A stretch of 6,189 nt of DNA from JAZGDL01 sp036477795 (lineage in GTDB: Bacteria > Planctomycetota > Phycisphaerae > UBA1845): NCBI GenBank assembly GCA_036477795.1, contig JAZGDL010000506.1:1-6189 (forward strand). Direction: 5' to 3'. The position numbers were made by a program, and so were the translations under genes. Of this stretch, positions 1-6,096 are shown one piece after another. The notes beneath the pieces were generated by a model. The model worked only from the letters and a program-made list of their open reading frames with translations. It was not told the origin of the DNA and did not search any database. Position 1 is the first letter of the stretch, and the number at the start of each line of letters is the position of its first letter.

Positions 1-606
1 ATCCTTGCGACGGGGTATGACGGGTCCGTGCCGCTGGTCAACCCCATGTGCGGGAGCGGCACGCTCGCCATCGAGGCGGCGCTGATCGCCTCGGGGCGCC
101 CGCCCGGGCTGCTTCGAGATAACTTCGGGTTCATGCACTGCCGGGGTTTCGATTCCGACACCTGGCAGTCGATGCGCCGCAGCGCCAAGAAGATCCGCAA
201 CAAAGGCACCATCGCCCCCATCATCGCCACCGATATCGATGCGGGCGCGATACGGGCAGCCAGAAAGAACGCCGAGACCGCCGGCGTACACCACATGATC
301 CGCTTCGACGTGTGCGATTTCGCGGAAACACCGATCCCGCCCGAAGAGGGGATCGTCATCATCAATCCCGAGTACGGCGAGCGACTCGGCGTCATCGCGG
401 AACTCGAAAAGACCTACGGGCGCATGGGTGATTTCTTCAAGCAGAGGTGTGCGGGGTGGACAGGTTACATCTTCACGGGGAACCTCGAACTCGCGAAGAA
501 GGTCGGGCTTCGGGCCAGCCGCCGCATGGAGTTCTTCAACGCCAAGATCGACTGCCGGCTGCTCAAGTACGAGCTGTACGCCGGCACGCGACGCAAAGAG
601 AATTAG
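1..606 (+). CDS. RlmL/UPF0020-type 23S rRNA guanine-N2 methyltransferase, 3' part (5' end outside window)
   Basis: The reading frame is open from base 1 to a TAG at 604-606 and gives 201 residues. It is the C-terminal Rossmann methyltransferase domain of the RlmL N-terminal/UPF0020 family, which uses S-adenosylmethionine to methylate the N2 of a guanine in 23S rRNA. Visible residues, numbered from base 1: SAM-binding motif I as NPMCGSGTLAIEAA (about 14-27), the acidic motif ATDID (77-81), and the catalytic-loop motif NPEYGERLG (122-130). The family usually has NPPYGER, so the second proline is a glutamate here. Motif I begins with N where D is common. Family members are roughly 370-400 residues with an N-terminal ferredoxin-like/THUMP RNA-binding half, which would lie upstream of the window. 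The GTG at 28 sits within the domain just before motif I and is not a credible start. The gene converges with the ligase downstream, and no terminator with a T-run is visible after it. Family assignment is firm; the exact target nucleotide is not determined. Confidence 0.9.
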   Translation: MLATGYDGSVPLVNPMCGSGTLAIEAALIASGRPPGLLRDNFGFMHCRGFDSDTWQSMRRSAKKIRNKGTIAPIIATDIDAGAIRAARKNAETAGVHHMIRFDVCDFAETPIPPEEGIVIINPEYGERLGVIAELEKTYGRMGDFFKQRCAGWTGYIFTGNLELAKKVGLRASRRMEFFNAKIDCRLLKYELYAGTRRKEN

Positions 607-1144
607 TGCAGCCGATGCCTGTCCCTATCATTTATTACGTACGTCTGGTCAACAAACGACTTACAGATTGAAGCTCCCGAGGCCGTCGCCAAGCTTTCCA
701 ACCCTTGATGGTGGTTCGTGGAGGCTGTGAAATGGGCCCGGTTCTAAGGTGGAATAAGGTTTTGCGCAAAACGGAGTGGTTTTGCGTACGGAACACATGC
801 CGTACCCGGTCTGTTCCACTCAGAAAAGGGCTGGAAAGACTGCGCAAGATGTGGTGTTCGATGGGGTTTCGAGGGGCAATCGAAGCCCCTCAAGCTGCTG
901 TCAAGTCGTCTCCGCCACAGCCGCGTTGGCCCGTGGCGTTTCGAGGTGGCGGAGCGATCCCTTCCCAATCGCTTTGGATCGTTTCCGTGTGCTCGAGAGC
1001 CCGCCGAATCCTGTCCCCCACGTCCGGATGGCATGGGGCACCGATCGCGTGTTCGACGCCCACCTCTCGCTTTACAAAGAAGTCGGGGCATTGCTAGCAC
1101 TCAAAGCTGTTGCGATTGGGGGCGCGGAATCGTGCGCGGTGGTT
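607..1144. other. intergenic stretch with no supported gene
   Basis: About 540 bases follow the methyltransferase. Several overlapping short open frames exist on both strands (for example 705-1097 and 776-1147 on +, 744-1100 on -), but their translations are rich in Arg, Ser, Pro and Cys, show no recognisable domain, and lack a good ribosome binding site. Small palindromes are present: a perfect 14-base palindrome GTTTTGCGCAAAAC at 759-772, a 6-bp stem at 786-791/800-805, and a 7-bp GC-rich stem GAGGGGC/GCCCCTC at 871-877/885-891. None is followed by a T-run. No tRNA is seen. It could be decayed coding sequence or remnant mobile DNA, but I cannot identify a parent. Confidence 0.5.
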
Positions 1145-1260
1145 TAGAGCATTTTCTGAAATTGTGTGGCGGACACGGCGGCACATACGGTGAGTTTCGT
1201 CCGGTGAGTCCGCGCGAACTGAAGTTCGCGGCTCGCTATACCAAAACTGAAACTGCTCTA
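1145..1260. repeat. 116-bp element with imperfect terminal inverted repeats and internal hairpin (MITE-like)
   Basis: The left end reads TAGAGCATTTTCTG and the right end, read on the minus strand, TAGAGCAGTTTCAG. These agree at 12 of 14 positions, and agreement fades further in. Inside is a perfect hairpin with 8-bp arms CGCGAACT/AGTTCGCG (1213-1220/1223-1230) and a 2-base loop. Small size, terminal inverted repeats and absence of coding capacity resemble a miniature inverted-repeat element. No target-site duplication was established. The last three bases (1258-1260) are the stop codon of the minus-strand ligase. The internal hairpin would lie just past the ligase stop in its mRNA and could mark the 3' end, although there is no U-run. 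Confidence 0.55.
1213..1230. repeat. perfect 8-bp hairpin inside the 1145-1260 element
   Basis: CGCGAACT, a GA loop and AGTTCGCG form an exact stem. It lies between the convergent methyltransferase and ligase genes, 28 bases past the ligase stop. It may act as a 3' mRNA stabiliser or a weak bidirectional terminator, but neither side has a T-run, so a classical intrinsic terminator is not supported. Confidence 0.5.
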
Positions 1261-2739
1261 GTGGGCGGCGGTGGTGCGCTCTTTGAGCTTGCGCTTGGCT
1301 ACCTTTCCGGTGGGGCCACGCGGTAAGTCGTCGACGATGCGGATCTCGCGCGGCACTTTGTATCCCGCCAAGTGCTGCTTGGCAAAGCTGCGAAGCTCGA
1401 TATCAGTGGCGGACACGTTGCCCTTGAGGGTCAGGAAAGCGAGCGGTACTTCGCCGCGGCTGGGATCGGGCATTCCGATGACCGCAGCCTCTTCGACGGC
1501 GGGGTGTCGGCTGAGGACGTTTTCAATTTCTTGCGGAAACACGTTTTCCCCGCCGACGATGATCATTTCCTTCTTTCGTCCGGTGATGTGCAGGAAGCCG
1601 TCATGGTCGAGCTTGCCGATGTCACCGGTCGCGAACCAGCCGTCGGGATCGAGAACCGCGGCAGTCTCCTCGGGTCGGTTGTGGTAGCCGCGCATAACAC
1701 TCGGACCACGAACCAGAATCTCCCCCTCTTCGTTTGCGGCGGCGATGTGCCCCTCTTCGGTCACGATGCGGAGTTGCAGGTTGGTCAACGGCTTTCCTAC
1801 GGCGCCGCGCCGATGGTCCCGGGGGAGATCGATCGAAATCACCGGTGACGTTTCCGTCAGGCCGTAGCCCTCCAGCAGATCAACGGAAAATCGCTCTCGA
1901 AATGCGTCGGCCACGACGTCCGGCAGCGGCTCTCCGCCACTCACAAGAAGATGGAACCCACGGAAGGTGTTGGGATCGGCTGACTTGTTCCGCAGCAGGG
2001 CCGCGTACATGCTTGGAATAGCCATCAGCACGGTCGGTTGGAATTCCGTTATGGCGCGGAATACGGCGGCGGGGTTGAAGCGTGGAATAGCCCGCACGGC
2101 GAGCCCGCGCAGGACGGGCACCAGCACGTTTGCAGTCAGGCCAAAGACGTGAAAAGGCGGGAGAACGCAGAGGAATCGGTCATGATCACGGAGGCGCACG
2201 GCCTCGATGATGGCGTCACAGTTGCTGCGCAAGTTGTTGAAGGACAACTCCACACCCTTGGGGGCTCCGGAGGTTCCGGAGGTATAGAGTAGAACCGCCA
2301 GGTCATCCGGCTGGACTGCCGGTGCGGGCGGCCGACGCCGAAAACGTGCGGCGAACACACGTCGTTTGATGGGTAGATCTTCCAGACAAAGGGTTTGAGC
2401 GGGAAGTTGGGAGGTGGCCTTATCGAAGTGATGAACGCTTAGAATCAGGTCCAGCTCGGCGTCACGGACGATGTCGGCCAGTTCCTCGGTGCTGAGCAGA
2501 AAATTGAGCGGTACAGCGACTTTTCCGGCCCAGAGTGTCCCGAAGAACGAGCCGGCGAAGGCGCCGCCGCTGGGCAAGAGAATGCCCACGGTATCGCGGC
2601 GGGTCTCGTGGAGCACCAGTTGGCGCATGACGACGGCCAGGCTGGTCAGATTTCTGTAGGTCAACGAGGAGACCGGGTCACTCACCGCCGGGCTGCGCGG
2701 CTGAAGGCGATTCTGTTTCAACAGTTGGTCAACAAGCAT
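1258..2739 (-). CDS. AMP-dependent acyl-CoA/acyl-ACP ligase (FadD-like, ANL superfamily)
   Basis: The protein has 493 residues and is complete. It belongs to the adenylate-forming (ANL) superfamily: it activates a carboxylic acid, probably a fatty acid, with ATP to an acyl-AMP and transfers it to CoA or an acyl carrier. Core motifs appear in order: the P-loop-like A3 LLYTSGTSGAPKG (150-162), A4 PPFHVFG (194-200), A5 GYGLTETSP (291-299), A7 GWFATGDIG (367-375), the hinge and A8 GRKKEMIIVGGENVFPQEIE (387-406), and A10 GPTGKVAKRKL with the likely adenylation lysine K479. All look intact. At 493 residues it is shorter than E. coli FadD and nearer the short FadD/LcfB/MenE size. No signal peptide or membrane segment is apparent. 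The ATG at 2739 is the first possible ATG, because a TAG lies in frame five codons upstream (2752-2754), and no clear Shine-Dalgarno precedes it. The stop codon lies in the end of the 1145-1260 repeat. It is transcribed divergently from the TPR pair. Substrate chain length and acceptor cannot be read from sequence. Confidence 0.93.
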   Translation of the reverse strand: MLVDQLLKQNRLQPRSPAVSDPVSSLTYRNLTSLAVVMRQLVLHETRRDTVGILLPSGGAFAGSFFGTLWAGKVAVPLNFLLSTEELADIVRDAELDLILSVHHFDKATSQLPAQTLCLEDLPIKRRVFAARFRRRPPAPAVQPDDLAVLLYTSGTSGAPKGVELSFNNLRSNCDAIIEAVRLRDHDRFLCVLPPFHVFGLTANVLVPVLRGLAVRAIPRFNPAAVFRAITEFQPTVLMAIPSMYAALLRNKSADPNTFRGFHLLVSGGEPLPDVVADAFRERFSVDLLEGYGLTETSPVISIDLPRDHRRGAVGKPLTNLQLRIVTEEGHIAAANEEGEILVRGPSVMRGYHNRPEETAAVLDPDGWFATGDIGKLDHDGFLHITGRKKEMIIVGGENVFPQEIENVLSRHPAVEEAAVIGMPDPSRGEVPLAFLTLKGNVSATDIELRSFAKQHLAGYKVPREIRIVDDLPRGPTGKVAKRKLKERTTAAH

Positions 2740-2748
2740 GGCACGATA

Positions 2749-2777
2749 ACTCTAAATGACCGTGCGCAAACGTGCAA
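2749..2777 (-). promoter_or_regulatory. weak candidate promoter for the ligase gene
   Basis: On the minus strand TTGCAC (2772-2777) and TAGAGT (2749-2754) are separated by 17 bases. They match the sigma-70 consensus hexamers at 3 of 6 and 4 of 6 positions. The -10 box ends only 9 bases before the ATG, which would give a leaderless or nearly leaderless transcript and would fit the missing Shine-Dalgarno. The match is weak and could be chance. Confidence 0.2.
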
Positions 2778-2786
2778 CTCCGCAGG

Positions 2787-2860
2787 GGTCGAAGGTCCAA
2801 GGTCGAAAGTCGAAGGTCCCCAGGTTCGGACCTTCGACTTTCGACCTTGGACCTTCAACC
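2787..2860. repeat. inverted repeat built of tandem heptamers (GGTCGAA-type)
   Basis: Two 33-base arms (2787-2819 and 2828-2860) are complementary at 32 of 33 positions, the exception being 2790/2857, with an 8-base loop. Each arm is itself a run of degenerate 7-base units: GGTCGAA, GGTCCAA, GGTCGAA, AGTCGAA, then GGTCC, mirrored in the other arm as TTCGACY-type units. It lies about 50 bases upstream of the ligase start and would form a very stable hairpin in either strand. It is not followed by a T-run, so I call it a repeat and not a terminator. A regulatory role is unproven. Confidence 0.85.
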
Positions 2861-2987
2861 TTCACGTCTGTAGAGCGTGCGATTATCGCAAGCTGGTTTC
2901 ACGGCCGATAAACACGGCCGGGCACCGGTGTGCTAAGTAAGTAAGGCCTGTTGGGCAACCGATACGTTCCTGAGGAAGCGGTTTGGC

Positions 2988-3092
2988 CGGGTGGCCCACC
3001 TCCTTTGGAGGTGGGGGAGCCGATGATCGTCGGGTCGTTCGCCTGAGCGTAAATCATCGCGTCCCCCATGTCCAAAGGACATGGGCCACCCG
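2988..3092. repeat. double-hairpin palindromic element (BIME-like)
   Basis: The arms 2988-3027 and 3053-3092 pair over 40 bases with six mismatches and a 25-base loop. Each arm also contains its own perfect 9-bp hairpin: CCCACCTCC-TTT-GGAGGTGGG at 2995-3015 and CCCATGTCC-AAA-GGACATGGG at 3065-3085. Four of the six mismatches between the arms fall in these hairpins and are compensated inside each one (CC/GG in one arm, TG/CA in the other). The layout of two hairpins in opposite orientation resembles REP pairs (BIMEs) of enterobacteria. It lies upstream of the first TPR gene. A TTG-initiated frame from 2983 runs through it into that gene, but this is not believed to be translated. Confidence 0.85.
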
Positions 3093-3121
3093 CCTCGTAG
3101 GGATCGGATTGTGGCTTTTCT

Positions 3122-3127
3122 GGGGAG
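3122..3127 (+). promoter_or_regulatory. ribosome binding site of the first TPR gene
   Basis: GGGGAG lies 8 bases before the ATG at 3136. This good spacing decides the start and excludes the longer TTG-initiated frame from 2983, whose extra 51 residues mostly translate the palindromic element. Confidence 0.65.
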
Positions 3128-3135
3128 TGTCGGCC

Positions 3136-4308
3136 ATGCCCAACGGTGAATCTCAAAACGTTGAACTGGTGGAAAGTGTGCGCGAATTCTTTGAAGCCCG
3201 TGATTCGGTGCGCCGGGGAATCTGCTTGTTGAACGCTGGCCAATACGACCGGGCCGCCGAATCCTTTTCTGCGGCGATACGGCTGAACCCGGCATCGAGC
3301 AATCTTCGTCAATACCTGGCTCAGTGTCACGTGGGCTGCCGGAACTACGGCGCGGCGGCAGGGGAGATGGCGGAACTGGTCGCTCAGGATCCAGAGGACA
3401 TCACGGCCCGCATCCGACATGCGATGTTTCTGTGGAAGGGTGGTGACCTGTGGGCGGCAATCGCTTCGTTGCGACGCGGTGTCGCCTATGCGCCGGACTG
3501 CGCGGAGATTCACTTTCAGTTGGGCACGCTTCTGGCGGCAGCGGGCGCGGATGAGGAGGCGGAGCTCCGGTTCACCCAGGCGCTTTCTTTGGACGCCAGA
3601 CACATTGAGGCCATGGTGAGCCTGGCGATGTGTCACGCAGCCAGGTGCGAGGTGGGCCCATCTCTCCAACTGTTGACCAAGGCGCAGCGTTTGCGTCCAC
3701 ACGACGCCCGCATCGGACACTTGCTTTCGATCGCGTCAATCGCGGCACCGGTGGACCATGCCTCGGCGAGGCCCGCCGCGGTGATGCCGGAAGAGCCCGA
3801 CGTCGACGAACAGCTCGCTGTCGATCAACTCAGTCGCATCATCGAGTCGGACCAGGAGCTGGTGGACGCGTTCCTCGAACTGCCGCTGGGAGACATCGAC
3901 GAAGAGTTCTATCAGGCCACGCTGGTGGCGCTGGATCGAGCGCTGATGCGTTGTCCAGAGCGGGCGGACTTGCGCTTTCGATATGGTCGGGTGCTGGACC
4001 GTTTGGGAAGATGCGATGAGGCGATCGCGTCGATTGAGCATGCCGTCGCGATTGATCCGCAGTACGTGGACGCGTTGATCCATCTGGCAAAGCTGTACCA
4101 CAAGACCCATTGTCCCGCGGAGGCAACGGATCGGCTGGAGCGAGTGCTGGAACTCGGCGCCGGCTATGCGGACGTCTACGTGCTGCTTGGTCAACTCTAT
4201 CGTGACGCGGGGCAGACCGGTCGAGCGCGGAGCGCCTTCCGCCAGGCCATTCGGATCAATGGGGACTACGCGGCGGCGAAAGAAGCGCTTGAGACACTGC
4301 CTGCGTGA
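3136..4308 (+). CDS. tetratricopeptide repeat protein, first of a pair
   Basis: A 390-residue protein made almost wholly of TPR helix pairs. Proline-type unit boundaries recur every 34 residues at 52, 86, 120, (154), 188, and again at 274, 308, (342), (376), where bracketed sites have lost the proline. That gives about five N-terminal and four C-terminal repeats. Between them, about residues 190-240 form an Ala/Pro- and then Asp/Glu-rich segment without clear TPR pattern. No signal peptide, membrane segment or catalytic domain is visible from the chosen start, so it is probably a soluble protein-protein interaction scaffold. The ATG at 3136 was chosen for its Shine-Dalgarno and because the TPR fold begins shortly after it. 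Starting at TTG 2983 would add repeat-derived sequence and a short hydrophobic stretch (VGIGLWLFWGVSA), which could mimic a membrane anchor. The next TPR gene follows after 22 bases, suggesting one operon. The partner and pathway are unknown. Confidence 0.9.
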   Translation: MPNGESQNVELVESVREFFEARDSVRRGICLLNAGQYDRAAESFSAAIRLNPASSNLRQYLAQCHVGCRNYGAAAGEMAELVAQDPEDITARIRHAMFLWKGGDLWAAIASLRRGVAYAPDCAEIHFQLGTLLAAAGADEEAELRFTQALSLDARHIEAMVSLAMCHAARCEVGPSLQLLTKAQRLRPHDARIGHLLSIASIAAPVDHASARPAAVMPEEPDVDEQLAVDQLSRIIESDQELVDAFLELPLGDIDEEFYQATLVALDRALMRCPERADLRFRYGRVLDRLGRCDEAIASIEHAVAIDPQYVDALIHLAKLYHKTHCPAEATDRLERVLELGAGYADVYVLLGQLYRDAGQTGRARSAFRQAIRINGDYAAAKEALETLPA

Positions 4309-4315
4309 GTGGATT

Positions 4316-4330
4316 CGGGAGCACGGGGAG
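4316..4330 (+). promoter_or_regulatory. ribosome binding site region of the second TPR gene
   Basis: CGGGAG at 4316-4321 is 9 bases before the ATG at 4331 and is the likely Shine-Dalgarno. A second purine run, GGGGAG at 4325-4330, touches the ATG and is too close to serve. The site lies wholly in the 22-base gap after the first TPR gene, which supports translation from 4331 and not from the upstream ATG at 4166 that overlaps that gene. Confidence 0.6.
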
Positions 4331-6067
4331 ATGTCACATATTCTTGAAATCCTAGGTCGCGGATTGCTGGCGGAGTTGTCGGCGGCCTTTCGCGATGTCT
4401 TGGCCGACAGTGAGCAGCACTCCACCAGTGTCCTCAAATCTGCGGCCCGTTCCGAGGGAGCAAGTGTCGAGGACCATGTGCGGCTGGGCGTCCGGCTGTT
4501 GAACATGCGGGATCTCGCGGGAGCAAGATCCGCGTTTGCCAAGGCGGTATCGGTTTCACCGATGGATAGGGCGGCGGGCGTGGGATTAGCGTGCGCCTTG
4601 GACGGACTGGGCCGCACCGAAGAAGCCTTGGAGCTGCTTCGCGCGTGCCTGCGATTAATACCGGGTGATCCGGCTCTGACTTTTGCAATGGGCTGCTGCA
4701 GTGAGCATCTGGGGCGCGTCGAGGAGGCCGTGGCCAGTTATCAGGCGACACTGGATGCATACCCCGATTTGCGCAACGCGCACGAGCGCCTGGCCGCCAT
4801 TGAGGTGCGACGGGGGAATCCAGCCGGCGCCATCGGGCACTATGAGCATCTCTGTCGGCTTGAGCCGGACGACGTGGCCCTGCATTTGGACGTCGCCAAT
4901 CTGTACTATCGTGCGGGGCGATTCGAGGAGGCCGTCCGACATTACCAGTTGGCCTTGACCATCGATCCGGACAACTGGGAGGCCCGCGAGGACCTGGTTA
5001 CGGCGTACGACAGGAACGGCATGCTCGATGAAGCGATCGCGGAGATGCACGAAATCATAGAGCGGGAGCCCGTGTTTCCGGACAACCACCTGCGACTTGG
5101 GGACCTCTATACGAAGACCGGGAACGACGAAGCGGCAATCGAGCAGTATCTTGAAGCCGTTCAGATCAATCCGGGCTACCTGGAAGCATCGGTGAAGGTC
5201 GGCACGTCCCATCTGCGAGGCGGGCGGAATGAAGAGGCCGCCCAGTGGTTCAGCAAATCCGTGGAACTCAATGATCGCCTGCTGGCCGCTTACGTCGGGT
5301 TGGGATGCGCTCAGATGGAATGCGGGCGGGCCCGGGACGCCGAGGATGCGTTTGACATGGCATCGCGGGTTGAACCGAACTCGACGTTGTTGTTCAGCGA
5401 GGTGGCTAAGCTGCAACTGAAGATCGGGGTGGGCCGGCAAGCTGAGCAGTACACGGCGCCGACCGAACCCGCCTGTGGGACCGGCTTTCCAGCCGGTCAA
5501 AGACAGGCTGGAAAGCCTGTCCCACAGCCGGGGCAGGGTGCAAGTGATCTTCTGGATCGCCAGATACATCGCCACATGGAGGCCCTCGGTGATCGCCCCA
5601 ACCATGCCGATTGGCACTACCGATTGGGCCTGCTGCTTAGAGAACGAGGCCGGTCAGAGGAGGCCATCGCCTCTTTCCGCAGGGCCCTCGACATCAATCC
5701 CAACTATGCGAAAGCGACCATCAAACTCGGTTTGGCACTCAAGGAGTCGGGGCGGACCGATGAAGCCACCCAAGCCCTGCGCACAGCGCTGGATGCCAAT
5801 CCGCGGGACGTGGAGCTACATTATCAGCTCGGTTTGTTGTTCGCCGATGCCGACAAGTTTGCCCTGGCTCTGGAGCAGTTCGATAACGCTCTGCAGGAAG
5901 ACCCGCGTAACATAGATGTGCACGCCAACATCGCGCTGGCCTTGCAGAACATGGGGCTGTTGGATCGTGCCGCGGTGAGCTGGAGTAGCTTGTGTGAAAT
6001 CGCGCCTGAAACGGAACGCGGGCAGGAGATGCTTGAAGCAGTTCGCAGACCACGTCGGACAGAATAG
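4331..6067 (+). CDS. tetratricopeptide repeat protein, second of a pair, carrying an in-frame palindromic element
   Basis: A 578-residue TPR protein. Boundary prolines recur at exact 34-residue steps: 77, 111, 145, 179, 213, 247, 281, (315, Asp), 349, then 423, 457, 491, 525, 559. About nine repeats lie before, and four or more after, a break at 350-423, where the step is 74 (34 plus 40). This break contains a Gly/Pro/Gln-rich stretch (about 374-406). Its central part, residues 382-399 (CGTGFPAGQ then RQAGKPVPQ), is encoded by the palindromic element at 5473-5527. The disrupted unit still shows a first helix (about 352-365) and helix-like sequence after the insert (about 407-420), so the element seems to sit in or near the helix A-B turn of one TPR. 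No signal peptide, membrane helix or enzyme domain is visible. Residues about 46-79 resemble the start of the upstream TPR protein (RLGVRLLN against RRGICLLN), suggesting related genes in one operon. The role is probably scaffold; its partner is unknown. An open frame extends upstream to 4166 but there reads out of phase through the first TPR gene. Confidence 0.91.
   Translation: MSHILEILGRGLLAELSAAFRDVLADSEQHSTSVLKSAARSEGASVEDHVRLGVRLLNMRDLAGARSAFAKAVSVSPMDRAAGVGLACALDGLGRTEEALELLRACLRLIPGDPALTFAMGCCSEHLGRVEEAVASYQATLDAYPDLRNAHERLAAIEVRRGNPAGAIGHYEHLCRLEPDDVALHLDVANLYYRAGRFEEAVRHYQLALTIDPDNWEAREDLVTAYDRNGMLDEAIAEMHEIIEREPVFPDNHLRLGDLYTKTGNDEAAIEQYLEAVQINPGYLEASVKVGTSHLRGGRNEEAAQWFSKSVELNDRLLAAYVGLGCAQMECGRARDAEDAFDMASRVEPNSTLLFSEVAKLQLKIGVGRQAEQYTAPTEPACGTGFPAGQRQAGKPVPQPGQGASDLLDRQIHRHMEALGDRPNHADWHYRLGLLLRERGRSEEAIASFRRALDINPNYAKATIKLGLALKESGRTDEATQALRTALDANPRDVELHYQLGLLFADADKFALALEQFDNALQEDPRNIDVHANIALALQNMGLLDRAAVSWSSLCEIAPETERGQEMLEAVRRPRRTE
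5473..5527. repeat. double-hairpin palindromic element inside the second TPR gene
   Basis: The arms 5473-5498 and 5502-5527 pair over 26 bases with two mismatches (5482/5518 and 5495/5505) and a 3-base loop. Each arm also folds alone with 8-bp stems: GACCGGCT/AGCCGGTC (5479-5486/5491-5498) and GACAGGCT/AGCCTGTC (5502-5509/5514-5521). The arm differences are compensated inside each small hairpin: a C-G pair in one is an A-T pair in the other. All three plus-strand frames and two of the three minus-strand frames are free of stop codons, so the element can be translated in most orientations. It lies in frame within the TPR coding sequence. Confidence 0.85.
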
Positions 6068-6087
6068 CGAATGGCGAATGGCGAATG
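6067..6087. repeat. three tandem copies of the heptamer GCGAATG
   Basis: GCGAATG occurs three times without interruption at 6067-6073, 6074-6080 and 6081-6087. It starts at the last base of the TPR stop codon and is followed by ATGAGC. It is a short tandem repeat with no visible function. The 7-base unit length matches that of the 2787-2860 repeat, though the motif differs. Confidence 0.8.
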
Positions 6088-6096
6088 ATGAGCAAA

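Larger units (their letters stand above)
2740..3135. other. divergent intergenic region between ligase and TPR operon
   Basis: Nearly 400 bases separate the starts of the two divergent transcription units. Two long palindromic elements (2787-2860 and 2988-3092) occupy almost half of it. A short 6-bp CGGCCG...CGGCCG hairpin lies near 2902-2920. I see no convincing promoter for the TPR genes and no small gene. A minus-strand frame (2899-3720) reaching into this region is the shadow of the first TPR gene. Confidence 0.5.

Noticed and set aside
705..1147. Open frames in the 607-1144 gap as hypothetical genes
   Set aside because: Overlapping frames on both strands have atypical composition, no ribosome binding site and no domain. 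None is better than the others.
2787..3092. CRISPR array
   Set aside because: The repeats are inverted or short tandem units without regular unique spacers, and no Cas-like gene is present.
2983..3135. N-terminal extension of the first TPR protein from a TTG at 2983
   Set aside because: It would translate most of the palindromic element, and the ATG at 3136 has a well-spaced GGGGAG. The open frame is a by-product of a stop-poor GC-rich repeat.
2899..3720. 273-residue open frame on the minus strand
   Set aside because: It lies antisense to the first TPR gene, is basic and low in recognisable structure, and spans the palindromic element. It is a GC-driven shadow.
4166..4330. Upstream start for the second TPR protein
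   Set aside because: This stretch is an out-of-phase reading of the first TPR gene's last repeats and shows no TPR pattern. A ribosome binding site lies in front of 4331.
4655..5617. 320-residue open frame on the minus strand
   Set aside because: It is antisense to the second TPR gene, whose 34-residue periodicity proves the plus-strand frame. No domain is recognisable on the minus strand.
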